64,000 nt of DNA from Rhizobium sp. NRK18 (GTDB taxonomy: Bacteria > Pseudomonadota > Alphaproteobacteria > Rhizobiales > Rhizobiaceae), in the NCBI RefSeq assembly GCF_024385575.1, contig NZ_JANFMV010000001.1, forward strand, positions 1,765,681 to 1,829,680. Direction: 5' to 3'. Of the stretch, positions 15,290 through 22,229 are shown in pieces; the first letter of the stretch is position 1, and each line of letters begins with the position of its first letter. The notes under the pieces were generated by a model. That model was given only the letters and a program-made list of their open reading frames with translations. It was not told the DNA's origin and searched no databases. A program made the position numbers and the translations under genes.

Positions 15290-15451
15290 ATGCTCAGGCT
15301 CGGCCATTCAATCAAAGCTCTGCTTGTTTTCTTCGCCCTTGCGGCGGCGCTGTCCTCGTGCGGCAACACCATACGCGGCCTTGGCCGGGATACGGCCAAC
15401 ATGGTCGATGCGACAAAGGATGCAGGCGAGGACGTCGCGCATTCGATGTGA
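15290..15451 (+). CDS. Entericidin-like lipoprotein (second copy)
   Basis: 53 residues from the ATG at 15290, with GGGAGA upstream. It has the signal peptide LLVFFALAAAL, lipobox LSSC, then GNTIRGLGRDTANMVDATK. The mature core is close to that of the first copy (NTIRG-x-GRDTAN-x-V-x-AT), so the pair arose by tandem duplication. The signal peptides differ more. A strong bidirectional terminator follows. Confidence 0.8.
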   Translation: MLRLGHSIKALLVFFALAAALSSCGNTIRGLGRDTANMVDATKDAGEDVAHSM

Positions 15452-15471
15452 CAGTCAAAGCTCTTCGGAAT

Positions 15472-15508
15472 ATGAAAAAGGCGCGGTCCGGGACCGCGCC
15501 TTTTTCAT
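15472..15508. terminator. Bidirectional intrinsic terminator
   Basis: GGCGCGGTCC and GGACCGCGCC form a 10-bp perfect stem flanked by AAAAA on one side and TTTTT on the other, so it can stop transcription in both directions. It lies between the plus-strand entericidin gene and the minus-strand corrinoid protein gene. Confidence 0.92.
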
Positions 15509-15523
15509 GATGATTGCCTGCCT

Positions 15524-16225
15524 TCAGGCCCGCGATGCCAGGGTGTTGTGCTTGCGGGCAATCAGGTCCTTGGCCGTTTCCACTGCGACGGCGGCATCGC
15601 GGCAATAGGCGTCGGCGCCGACGGCCTTGCCGAATTCCTCGTTCAGCGGCGCGCCGCCGACGAGGACGATATATTCATCGCGAATGCCCTTTTCCTGCAT
15701 CGTGTCGATAACCACCTTCATGTAGGGCATGGTCGTCGTCAGCAGGGCGGACATGCCGAGAATGTCGGGCTTCTCCGTTTCCAGCGCTTCGAGATATTTC
15801 TCGACCGGATTGTTGATGCCGAGATCGACGACGTCGAAGCCGGCGCCTTCCATCATCATGCCGACGAGGTTCTTGCCGATGTCGTGGATGTCGCCCTTGA
15901 CGGTGCCGATGACCATCTTGCCGAGTTTCGGTGCGCCGGTTTCGGCGAGCAGGGGCCGCAGGATGAACATGCCGGCCTTCATGGCGTTGGCCGACAGCAG
16001 CACTTCGGGAACGAAGAGGATGCCGTCGCGGAAGTCGATGCCGACGATTCGCATGCCTTCGACCAGCGCCTTGGTCAGGATGTCGTAAGGTGTCCAGCCG
16101 CGGTCGAGAAGGATGCGTGTCGCTTCCTCGATCTCTTCCTTCAGGCCGTCATAGAGATCGTCATGCATCTGCAGGACAAGATCGTCGTCCGACAGTTCCG
16201 AAAGAATGATTTCATCGTCAGACAT
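15524..16225 (-). CDS. Corrinoid (B12-binding) methyl-carrier protein, MtgC/MttC-like
   Basis: 233 residues from the ATG at 16225, preceded by GGGAGG at good spacing. The N-terminal helical cap (about 20-95) and the Rossmann-like B12 domain (about 100-225) match methyltransferase corrinoid proteins. The cobalt-coordinating histidine is His114 in GDIHDIGKNL, the DxHxxG signature; later segments MSALLTTTMPYMK and VGGAPLNEEFGKAVGADAY match the SxL and GG sites. It should carry the methyl group from the MttB-type enzyme to the methyltetrahydrofolate methyltransferase. It is divergent from mttB across 273 bases, which is the likely control region of the system. Confidence 0.93.
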   Translation of the reverse strand: MSDDEIILSELSDDDLVLQMHDDLYDGLKEEIEEATRILLDRGWTPYDILTKALVEGMRIVGIDFRDGILFVPEVLLSANAMKAGMFILRPLLAETGAPKLGKMVIGTVKGDIHDIGKNLVGMMMEGAGFDVVDLGINNPVEKYLEALETEKPDILGMSALLTTTMPYMKVVIDTMQEKGIRDEYIVLVGGAPLNEEFGKAVGADAYCRDAAVAVETAKDLIARKHNTLASRA

Positions 16226-16251
16226 GCATGCCTCCCATTGCGACAAAACCT

Positions 16252-16272
16252 ATGGAAACCAGTGATTTCCAT
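16252..16272. promoter_or_regulatory. Inverted repeat between corrinoid protein gene and mttB-like gene
   Basis: ATGGAAA-N7-TTTCCAT is a perfect 7-bp inverted repeat placed 27 bases upstream of the corrinoid protein start, in the divergent control region 16226-16498. It may be an operator. No known consensus was matched. Confidence 0.35.
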
Positions 16273-16498
16273 GACAGATGGCAGCAGTCTAAACGTGTTC
16301 GCGGAAAAACGCATTTCGAAAACGACGTGCGACTTGCAAAAATACGACGGAGCGTGAGGTCGTTTTCAGACGTCGAATGTCCGCCTTGCGGCAGTCCTTG
16401 GCGCATTGAGAAATGTTTCCTCTTTCAAAACGGATAGCATTGGTGAAAGAGAGGACGCGCCGATCGAGATTTTTCGGACGCTGGATTGAGGAAGCACC

Positions 16499-18079
16499 AT
16501 GAACGATACACCGGTTGAACTGGAAGGCAGCTCGGAAGGCCGCGGACGGCGGTCGCGCAGCGAAGGACGCGGAGCAGCAGCACGGCGCGCATCGCGCTCC
16601 GGCGGCGGTCCGGGCGTTTCCCAGCCCTATATCCAGCGCAAGATCAAGGAGTACGAGGTCCTCGACGAGGAAGGTCTGGCACTCATCGAGAAGAATGCAG
16701 ACACCGTTCTGGAGGAAACCGGCATCGAGTTCCGCGATGACGCCGAGGCGCTGGCGCTCTGGAAGGAAGCCGGGGCCGACGTCAGGGGCCAGCGTGTGCA
16801 TTTCCCGAAGGGCCTTTGCCGGGAACTGCTGAAGACGGCACCGAGCACCTTCACGTGGAACGCCCGCAATCCGGAGCGCAACTGCCAGGTCGGCGGCAAG
16901 GCGACGATCTTCGCACCGGTCTACGGCCCGCCCTTCGTGCGCGATCTCGACGGCAACCGCCGCTATGCGACGATCGAGGATTTCCGCAATTTCGTGAAGC
17001 TCGCCTACATGGCGCCTTCCGTGCATTCCTCCGGCGGTACGGTCTGCGAGCCGGTCGACGTTCCGGTGAACAAGCGTCACCTGGACATGATCTACAGCCA
17101 CATCAAATATTCCGACAAGCCGTTCATGGGTTCGGTGACCGCGCCAGAGCGCGCCGAAGACACGATCGCGATGGCAAAGATCGTGTTCGGCGACGACTAT
17201 GTCGAGAACAATACCGTGACGCTGAACCTGATCAATGCGAACTCGCCGATGGTGTTCGACGAGACCATGGTCGGTGCGCTCAAGGTCTATGCCAGGCACA
17301 ATCAAGCCTGCGTGCTTTCGCCGTTCATCCTGTCGGGCGCGATGAGCCCGGTCACGGTTGCCGGAACGCTGACGCAGATCCTTGCCGAAGTGCTCGCCGG
17401 TGCCTCGTTCACGCAGCTGATCCGCAAGGGCGCGCCGGTTCTGTTCGGCACGTTCGCGGCCTCGATCTCGATGCAGTCGGGTGCGCCGACCTTCGGCACG
17501 CCGGAACCGTCGCTCGTTTCTTACGGTGCAGCGCAGCTTGCCCGTCGTCTCGGTCTGCCGTTCCGTACCGGCGGCGGCCTTTGCGGCTCCAAGGTTCCGG
17601 ATGCTCAAGCCGCTTATGAAAGCGCCAATACGCTGAACACGACGCTACTTGCCGGCACCAACTTCGTGCTGCACGCCGCGGGCTGGCTCGAAGGCGGCCT
17701 GGTCTCCTCCTATGAGAAGTTCATGATGGACCAGGACCAGCTCGGCATGCTGCAAAAGATGGCCGAAGGCGTCGACCTTTCGGAAAACGGCCAGGCAATG
17801 GACGCGATCCGAGAGGTCGGACCGGGCAGCCACTATCTTGGCTGCGACCATACCCGCGCCAATTTCCAGACGGCCTTCTATCGTTCGCCGCTGATGGACA
17901 ACAACTCCTTCGAACAGTGGGAGCTGGAAGGCCAGAAGCGCATGGAAGAACGCGCCAACGCGCTCTGCCGCTCCTGGCTCGACAGCTACGAGGCGCCGTA
18001 TCTCGATCCCGCGATCGACGAGGCGCTTATCGAGTTCGTGACGAAGAAGAAGGATTCGATGCCGGACGCCTTTACTTGA
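16499..18079 (+). CDS. MttB-superfamily methyltransferase, non-pyrrolysine, probable glycine betaine:corrinoid methyltransferase (MtgB type)
   Basis: 526 residues with no in-frame amber codon, so this is a pyrrolysine-free member of the trimethylamine methyltransferase family; characterised members of that kind include the glycine betaine methyltransferase MtgB. The barrel shows GGTVCEPVDVPVNKRHLDM, GSVTAPERAEDTIAMAKIVFG, NLINANSPMVFDETMVGAL and GTPEPSLVSYGAAQLARRLG. The first 40 residues are a separate Arg/Gly/Ser-rich tail (GRGRRSRSEGRG and further). The start ATG at 16499 follows TGAGGAAG. With the divergent corrinoid protein it should demethylate a quaternary amine, betaine being the best guess from the Bmt, GbdR-like and transporter genes nearby. 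Confidence 0.88.
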   Translation: MNDTPVELEGSSEGRGRRSRSEGRGAAARRASRSGGGPGVSQPYIQRKIKEYEVLDEEGLALIEKNADTVLEETGIEFRDDAEALALWKEAGADVRGQRVHFPKGLCRELLKTAPSTFTWNARNPERNCQVGGKATIFAPVYGPPFVRDLDGNRRYATIEDFRNFVKLAYMAPSVHSSGGTVCEPVDVPVNKRHLDMIYSHIKYSDKPFMGSVTAPERAEDTIAMAKIVFGDDYVENNTVTLNLINANSPMVFDETMVGALKVYARHNQACVLSPFILSGAMSPVTVAGTLTQILAEVLAGASFTQLIRKGAPVLFGTFAASISMQSGAPTFGTPEPSLVSYGAAQLARRLGLPFRTGGGLCGSKVPDAQAAYESANTLNTTLLAGTNFVLHAAGWLEGGLVSSYEKFMMDQDQLGMLQKMAEGVDLSENGQAMDAIREVGPGSHYLGCDHTRANFQTAFYRSPLMDNNSFEQWELEGQKRMEERANALCRSWLDSYEAPYLDPAIDEALIEFVTKKKDSMPDAFT

Positions 18080-18177
18080 AAGGAGCCCGACGCCGCCAGG
18101 GAGCAAGGCGGCGCCGCGCTGGTTGCCGACTTCGTCCAGAAGGGCATATGGCAACCCTGGCGTAACGAGAGCGGAAA

Positions 18178-18870
18178 ATGATGGGCGAAAAAAGCCTGAT
18201 CGACAGCGTCCGTGCGGCCTTGCAGCCGCACGGCGTTTTCGTTCGGGGCACCGTCAATTTTGACGACGAGGAAACAGCGCCGCGCCTTGCCGACGGCGGT
18301 GCTGCCAGGTCCGTTATTCTGATCGGCAATATCGGTGGTTCGCTCTGGTCGCATTTCGACAGCTGGCGAAACACGCAGTTGGATTGTGGCGGCGGCGATC
18401 CGCTGGATGCATGGTCCAAGGAAGTGATTTCGCCGGTCGCCATCGCTCTCGGCGGTACTGCCTATTTCCCGTCGGACCCACCATGGCAGCCGTTCCAGCA
18501 ATGGGCGAGGCAGGCCGAAGGGTTGAAGGCGTCGCCGCTCGGCATCCTCATCCATCCGCAGTATGGCCTCTGGCACGGCTATCGGGGTGCGATCGGCTTT
18601 GCGACGCATTTGCGGGAGTGGGACGGACCGGCGGGCGGCCATCCCTGTGACGACTGTGAAGGGAAGCCTTGCATATCGCGTTGTCCGGCCGGCGCGGTCT
18701 CTGCCTCGGGCTTTGCGGTCACCCCTTGCCGGCAGTGGCTCGCAACTGCCGAAGGGCAGGCTGGTTGCTTGGATGGCGGCTGTCTGGCGCGCGAGGCCTG
18801 TCCGGTCGGCAGCGACTATCGTTATCCCGAAGCGCAATTGCGTTTTCACATGCAGGCGCTGAAAATCTGA
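18178..18870 (+). CDS. Cysteine-rich Fe-S (ferredoxin-like) protein next to mttB
   Basis: 230 residues. Eight or nine cysteines lie in the last third: 157, 160, 165 and 169 in CDDCEGKPCISRCP, then 184, and 197, 202 and 208 in CLDGGCLAREACP. The two CP-ended groups are typical of a pair of 4Fe-4S clusters. The N-terminal 150 residues carry no motif I recognise apart from a resemblance in spacing to ferredoxin-like proteins of corrinoid clusters. It is 98 bases downstream of mttB and in the same direction. A role as electron donor to RACo or acceptor from MetF/MetV is plausible but inferred from context only. Confidence 0.75.
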   Translation: MMGEKSLIDSVRAALQPHGVFVRGTVNFDDEETAPRLADGGAARSVILIGNIGGSLWSHFDSWRNTQLDCGGGDPLDAWSKEVISPVAIALGGTAYFPSDPPWQPFQQWARQAEGLKASPLGILIHPQYGLWHGYRGAIGFATHLREWDGPAGGHPCDDCEGKPCISRCPAGAVSASGFAVTPCRQWLATAEGQAGCLDGGCLAREACPVGSDYRYPEAQLRFHMQALKI

Positions 18871-18937
18871 AACCGCTCCAGCCTTTGACGCAATTTATGA
18901 CGATATAGTCACCAGACGATTCTCCTGGAGTGTGCTT

Positions 18938-19687
18938 ATGGTCCGCCGTTTTCTGGCGCTTTCGATGCTGATGCTGTTCTGTTCAACCGGTCTGACCATG
19001 GCTGAAGGCGACGCCTGCCGGAGGATCGATCACATGGGGGCGGAGTATACCGTCTGCACCTACGAGCCGGCCAAGGCGGATATCCGCATCTTCAATGTCG
19101 ACGAGAGCGGCGAGCCCTATGGTAGCTTCGCGGCGCTCGGCAAGGCGCTGTGGCGCGATCGCGAGGTCATGCGCTTTGCCGTCAATGGCGGCATGTATCA
19201 CTACGACATGTCGCCGGTCGGCCTCTTCATCGAAAAGGGCGTCGAGCGTTCGGCGCTCAGCACCCGCGGCGGATGGGGCAATTTCCATCTGCTGCCGAAC
19301 GGCGTCTTCTATGTCGGTGACGGCAAGGCGGGGGTGATGGAAACGCAGGCCTATGCGGGAAGCGGCCTGAAGCCGGATTACGCGACGCAATCCGGGCCAA
19401 TGCTGGTGATCGACGGCAAGCTGCATCCCCGCTTCCTCGCCGACAGCGACAGTTTCAAGGTCCGAAATGGTGTCGGTGTTGATGGCGAGGGGCGGGTGGT
19501 GTTCGCCACCTCGGAAAATCCGGTTCGCTTCTATGATTTCGGGCTGCTCTACCGCGATGTGCTCGACTGCGACAATGCGCTGTTCCTCGACGGGACCATA
19601 TCCAGCCAGTTCATTCCTGAGATGAAGCGGCAGGACACGCTGTTTCCGCTCGGCACGATCATCGCGGTTGTCGGGAGCCTGCCTTGA
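18938..19687 (+). CDS. Secreted phosphodiester glycosidase-like protein (NAGPA/DUF2233 type)
   Basis: 249 residues from the ATG at 18938, with CTGGAG 7 bases before it. A signal peptide (FLALSMLMLFCSTGLTMA) is followed by a domain with the family features FAVNGGMYHYDMSPVGLFIEKG, SGPMLVIDGKLHPRF, NGVGVD and ALFLDGTISSQF. Such proteins are exported and are thought to cleave phosphodiester-linked sugars; the bacterial substrate is mostly unknown. The gene stands alone between the mttB cluster and a small membrane protein. Confidence 0.82.
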   Translation: MVRRFLALSMLMLFCSTGLTMAEGDACRRIDHMGAEYTVCTYEPAKADIRIFNVDESGEPYGSFAALGKALWRDREVMRFAVNGGMYHYDMSPVGLFIEKGVERSALSTRGGWGNFHLLPNGVFYVGDGKAGVMETQAYAGSGLKPDYATQSGPMLVIDGKLHPRFLADSDSFKVRNGVGVDGEGRVVFATSENPVRFYDFGLLYRDVLDCDNALFLDGTISSQFIPEMKRQDTLFPLGTIIAVVGSLP

Positions 19688-19768
19688 GCATCAGGTGTAG
19701 CCTTTGTGGGAAAATTCCCTTTAGTGTCGGTTAGTGGGTAAAATCGAATAACAGGGCGTGCGACAAAA

Positions 19769-20044
19769 ATGGCGAAAGCCTCCTTGAAAGAAGTGTTCGA
19801 CATATTTCTCCGCCACGTCACTTTGAAGGAGAAGCTTCAGATGCTCTTTATCGCTGTAGTGCCCATCCTCACCTACGACGGATATCTAAGCTATGCTGGC
19901 AAAAAGCCTGATGTCATGTTTTTGATTTTGTTCTTTGTCGGTGTCTGTCTGGCCGTTTTCATCATCTACCTATTTTATAGGGATGCCAAAAGAAGGATGC
20001 TTCTAGGCCAAATCAATAAGGACCAATCTGCTAACGGGCAGTGA
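19769..20044 (+). CDS. Small membrane protein of unknown function
   Basis: 91 residues with two hydrophobic segments (about 25-42 and 50-70: MFLILFFVGVCLAVFIIYLF) and a basic, hydrophilic end (RDAKRRMLLGQINKDQ). Its base composition is visibly lower in GC than its neighbours, with codons such as AAA, TTT and ATA used more often, which may point to recent acquisition. No ribosome binding site stands out. No family is recognised; it may be a spurious reading frame, but the membrane topology and basic tail argue for a real protein. Confidence 0.5.
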   Translation: MAKASLKEVFDIFLRHVTLKEKLQMLFIAVVPILTYDGYLSYAGKKPDVMFLILFFVGVCLAVFIIYLFYRDAKRRMLLGQINKDQSANGQ

Positions 20045-20075
20045 AATAAGTCGTTGTAGGCTCGCATAAGTCGTC

Positions 20076-20423
20076 TCACACCTTCGGGAAGGCGTTCTCC
20101 AGACCGCCGGAGCGTGTCAGTCCCTTTCTGAACGCCTCATAGGCGGGATGCTGGCTGGAGCGCGCGAGTTCCATCAGGCGGATTTGCAGGCGCGATGGCG
20201 CGTTCGTTCCCAGCCATTCTCCGCATTTTTCCAGTTTCAGCGAGTTGAGGAAGGGGGCCTGCACGGCCTTGTTCAGATAGAAGTCCAGACCGTCGAGGAG
20301 GTTCTCGTCCTGCTGGAAATTTTCAAACAGCAGGTTGAGATAGGCGACATCATCCTCGCCGAGCGCCGACAGCTTTGCCGCGACCGTTTCACGATCGGGA
20401 AAGGGCAGGGATTTTCCGGGCAT
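20076..20423 (-). CDS. Hypothetical protein, 115 residues
   Basis: A soluble, mostly helical protein with GEDDVAYLNLLFENFQQDEN and a C-terminal LARSSQHPAYEAFRKGLTR segment. AGAGG lies 7 bases before the ATG at 20423. No family is recognised. It is 87 bases downstream of the OGT-like gene and in the same direction, so it may be the last gene of that operon. The composition is in line with neighbouring genes. Confidence 0.65.
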   Translation of the reverse strand: MPGKSLPFPDRETVAAKLSALGEDDVAYLNLLFENFQQDENLLDGLDFYLNKAVQAPFLNSLKLEKCGEWLGTNAPSRLQIRLMELARSSQHPAYEAFRKGLTRSGGLENAFPKV

Positions 20424-20510
20424 GTCGGCCTCTCATGTCATCTACGGGAATCAGTTCTTGCCAGGACAGGATACCCGACCCGCTGCGGCAACCAAACGCC
20501 GCGGGCTCAT

Positions 20511-22229
20511 TCAAATGAACGGCTCTCGTCTTACCGGCCGGGCCGGGACGTCGATGTGGTCGGGTTCCAGGCCCGCCTTGGCGCGTTCGACCATCAGGCA
20601 ATAGCCATCTTCGAGATGGCGCGTGAAGCGTTCCGTGTCGAAGAGCGCGGCGCGGCCACGGTTCGCCGAGAGCTTGCTCCTCAGGCTCAGTAATGCCTGC
20701 GGGTTTTCCGCAAGCGAGGTGCAGAGATCGACGTAACCGTCCGGGCTGTCGGCGACGAGCTCCGGCATGTCCAGCGCCCGCAGCAGGCTTTCCGAGACGC
20801 GGGAGGCGAAGTGCGATCCTTTCATGGTGACGACCGGAACGCCGGCCCAGAGCATGTCGGAGGTGGTGGTATGCCCGTTGCAGGGGAAGGGGTCGAGGTG
20901 CAGGTCGGCCGCCTGGGCGCGGGCAAGATGGCGCTCGTAGGGCTCCGGACCGGCAAACAGGATGCGGGCCGGGTCGACGCCGGCTTTTGCCATCGCGTTC
21001 CGCAGGTTTTCCTGCGCCAGCGGTTCCGTCACCATCGTCCAGAGAAGGCTGTCGCCGGTTTCTTTTAAGATACGGCTCCAGAGCGCGAAGGTCTCGGGGG
21101 AGATCTTCCAGGACGAGTTGAAGGATGAGAAAATGAAGCGGTCTTCCGGCAGGCCGAGTGCCTGCCGGTCTGCTGCCGACGGCCGTGGCCGATCGAGACT
21201 GTTGTTCGGCTGGTAGCTCTCCGGCAGGCGGCAGAGTTTCTCGTGATAGAAGGGCGCCGAACCTGCCGGCGTGACCACCGGGTCGCCGATCAGATAGTCG
21301 CAATCGATGGCGGAGCCCGAACCCGGGAAGCCGAGCCATGAAGCCTGGATCGGTGCTGCGCCGGCATTGAGGATGTCGATGCGCGCGCCCTTCGTGTGGC
21401 CCTTGAGGTCGACGAGGATGTCGATGCCGTGTTCGCGGATCAGCCGGCAGGCGTCCTCTGGCCCGAGATGGCCGACCGGCACGATGGTACCAAGGGAGTG
21501 GCGCAGGCCATCGTCCTTGGCGACCAGATCGGGCGGCGTGTGGCAGAAGAGCGTGATGTCGAAGCGGTTGCGGTCATGCCGGCGCAGGACGCCCGATAAA
21601 AGCATCATCGTCGCATGGGCGCTGAAAAAATCGTTGGAGAGATAGCCGACCCGGATCCTGTCGCCAAAGCGGTGCGGAAAGGCGCGTCTGGCCGCGCGGC
21701 TTTCCGCGGTGAAAGGGGCGGGGCCATGCGCATCGCGAACGCGGACGTTGATCGCCTCGTCGGCGCACCAACAGACGTGAAAGTGCGGCGTGTCGACGGC
21801 ATTGGCGGCCTGATCGCCGCTCCGGAGGCGATCGAGCAACAGCCGGTTGCTTTCGGCCATCTCGTCGAAGGCGAGGGCGACACGCAGGCATTTGCGGTGC
21901 ACTTCGAGGGCTGGACCGTTGTTCGGCGCGAAGGCCACCGCCTGCCGGGCGGCCGCGAGCGCCGGCTTCAGATGGCCGGCACCGCGAAAGAGGTTGGCGG
22001 CCAGCACGAAGAGTGCGGCGCCCTTCGCACCGAGCGGCAGGGCGGCGCGGATATACCATTGTGCCGCCTTCACGCCGGCATCCTGCTTGGCGAAGGCCTG
22101 GGCGATCACGAGGCAGAGCTGACTGTCGGGACTGACCTCGCCTTCCGCCCGCGGGGCGATTTCAGCGGTGATCCGTGTCAGGTCGCCGGCGCGGTAGGCG
22201 GTCAGCGCTTCTTCCAGAATAGAACTCAT
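20511..22229 (-). CDS. O-GlcNAc transferase-like glycosyltransferase with TPR-like N-terminus (copy 2)
   Basis: 572 residues. The N-terminal 150 are helical repeats resembling TPRs. The rest is a GT41-type (SPINDLY/OGT) catalytic region: RIRVGYLSNDFFSAHATMML, LVDLKGHTKGARIDIL, IQASWLGFPGSGSAIDCDYL, CNGHTTTSDMLWAGVPVVT and SHFASRVSESLL. Enzymes of this family add a single sugar from UDP-GlcNAc or a similar donor to Ser or Thr of proteins; acceptors in bacteria are largely unknown. The start overlaps the stop of the upstream paralogue by 4 bases (ATGA). The two copies share the layout and many segments, so they arose by tandem duplication. Confidence 0.85.
   Translation of the reverse strand: MSSILEEALTAYRAGDLTRITAEIAPRAEGEVSPDSQLCLVIAQAFAKQDAGVKAAQWYIRAALPLGAKGAALFVLAANLFRGAGHLKPALAAARQAVAFAPNNGPALEVHRKCLRVALAFDEMAESNRLLLDRLRSGDQAANAVDTPHFHVCWCADEAINVRVRDAHGPAPFTAESRAARRAFPHRFGDRIRVGYLSNDFFSAHATMMLLSGVLRRHDRNRFDITLFCHTPPDLVAKDDGLRHSLGTIVPVGHLGPEDACRLIREHGIDILVDLKGHTKGARIDILNAGAAPIQASWLGFPGSGSAIDCDYLIGDPVVTPAGSAPFYHEKLCRLPESYQPNNSLDRPRPSAADRQALGLPEDRFIFSSFNSSWKISPETFALWSRILKETGDSLLWTMVTEPLAQENLRNAMAKAGVDPARILFAGPEPYERHLARAQAADLHLDPFPCNGHTTTSDMLWAGVPVVTMKGSHFASRVSESLLRALDMPELVADSPDGYVDLCTSLAENPQALLSLRSKLSANRGRAALFDTERFTRHLEDGYCLMVERAKAGLEPDHIDVPARPVRREPFI

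Noticed and set aside
16499..18079. Pyrrolysine-containing trimethylamine methyltransferase
   Set aside because: The frame is full length without an in-frame amber codon and no pyl genes are seen.
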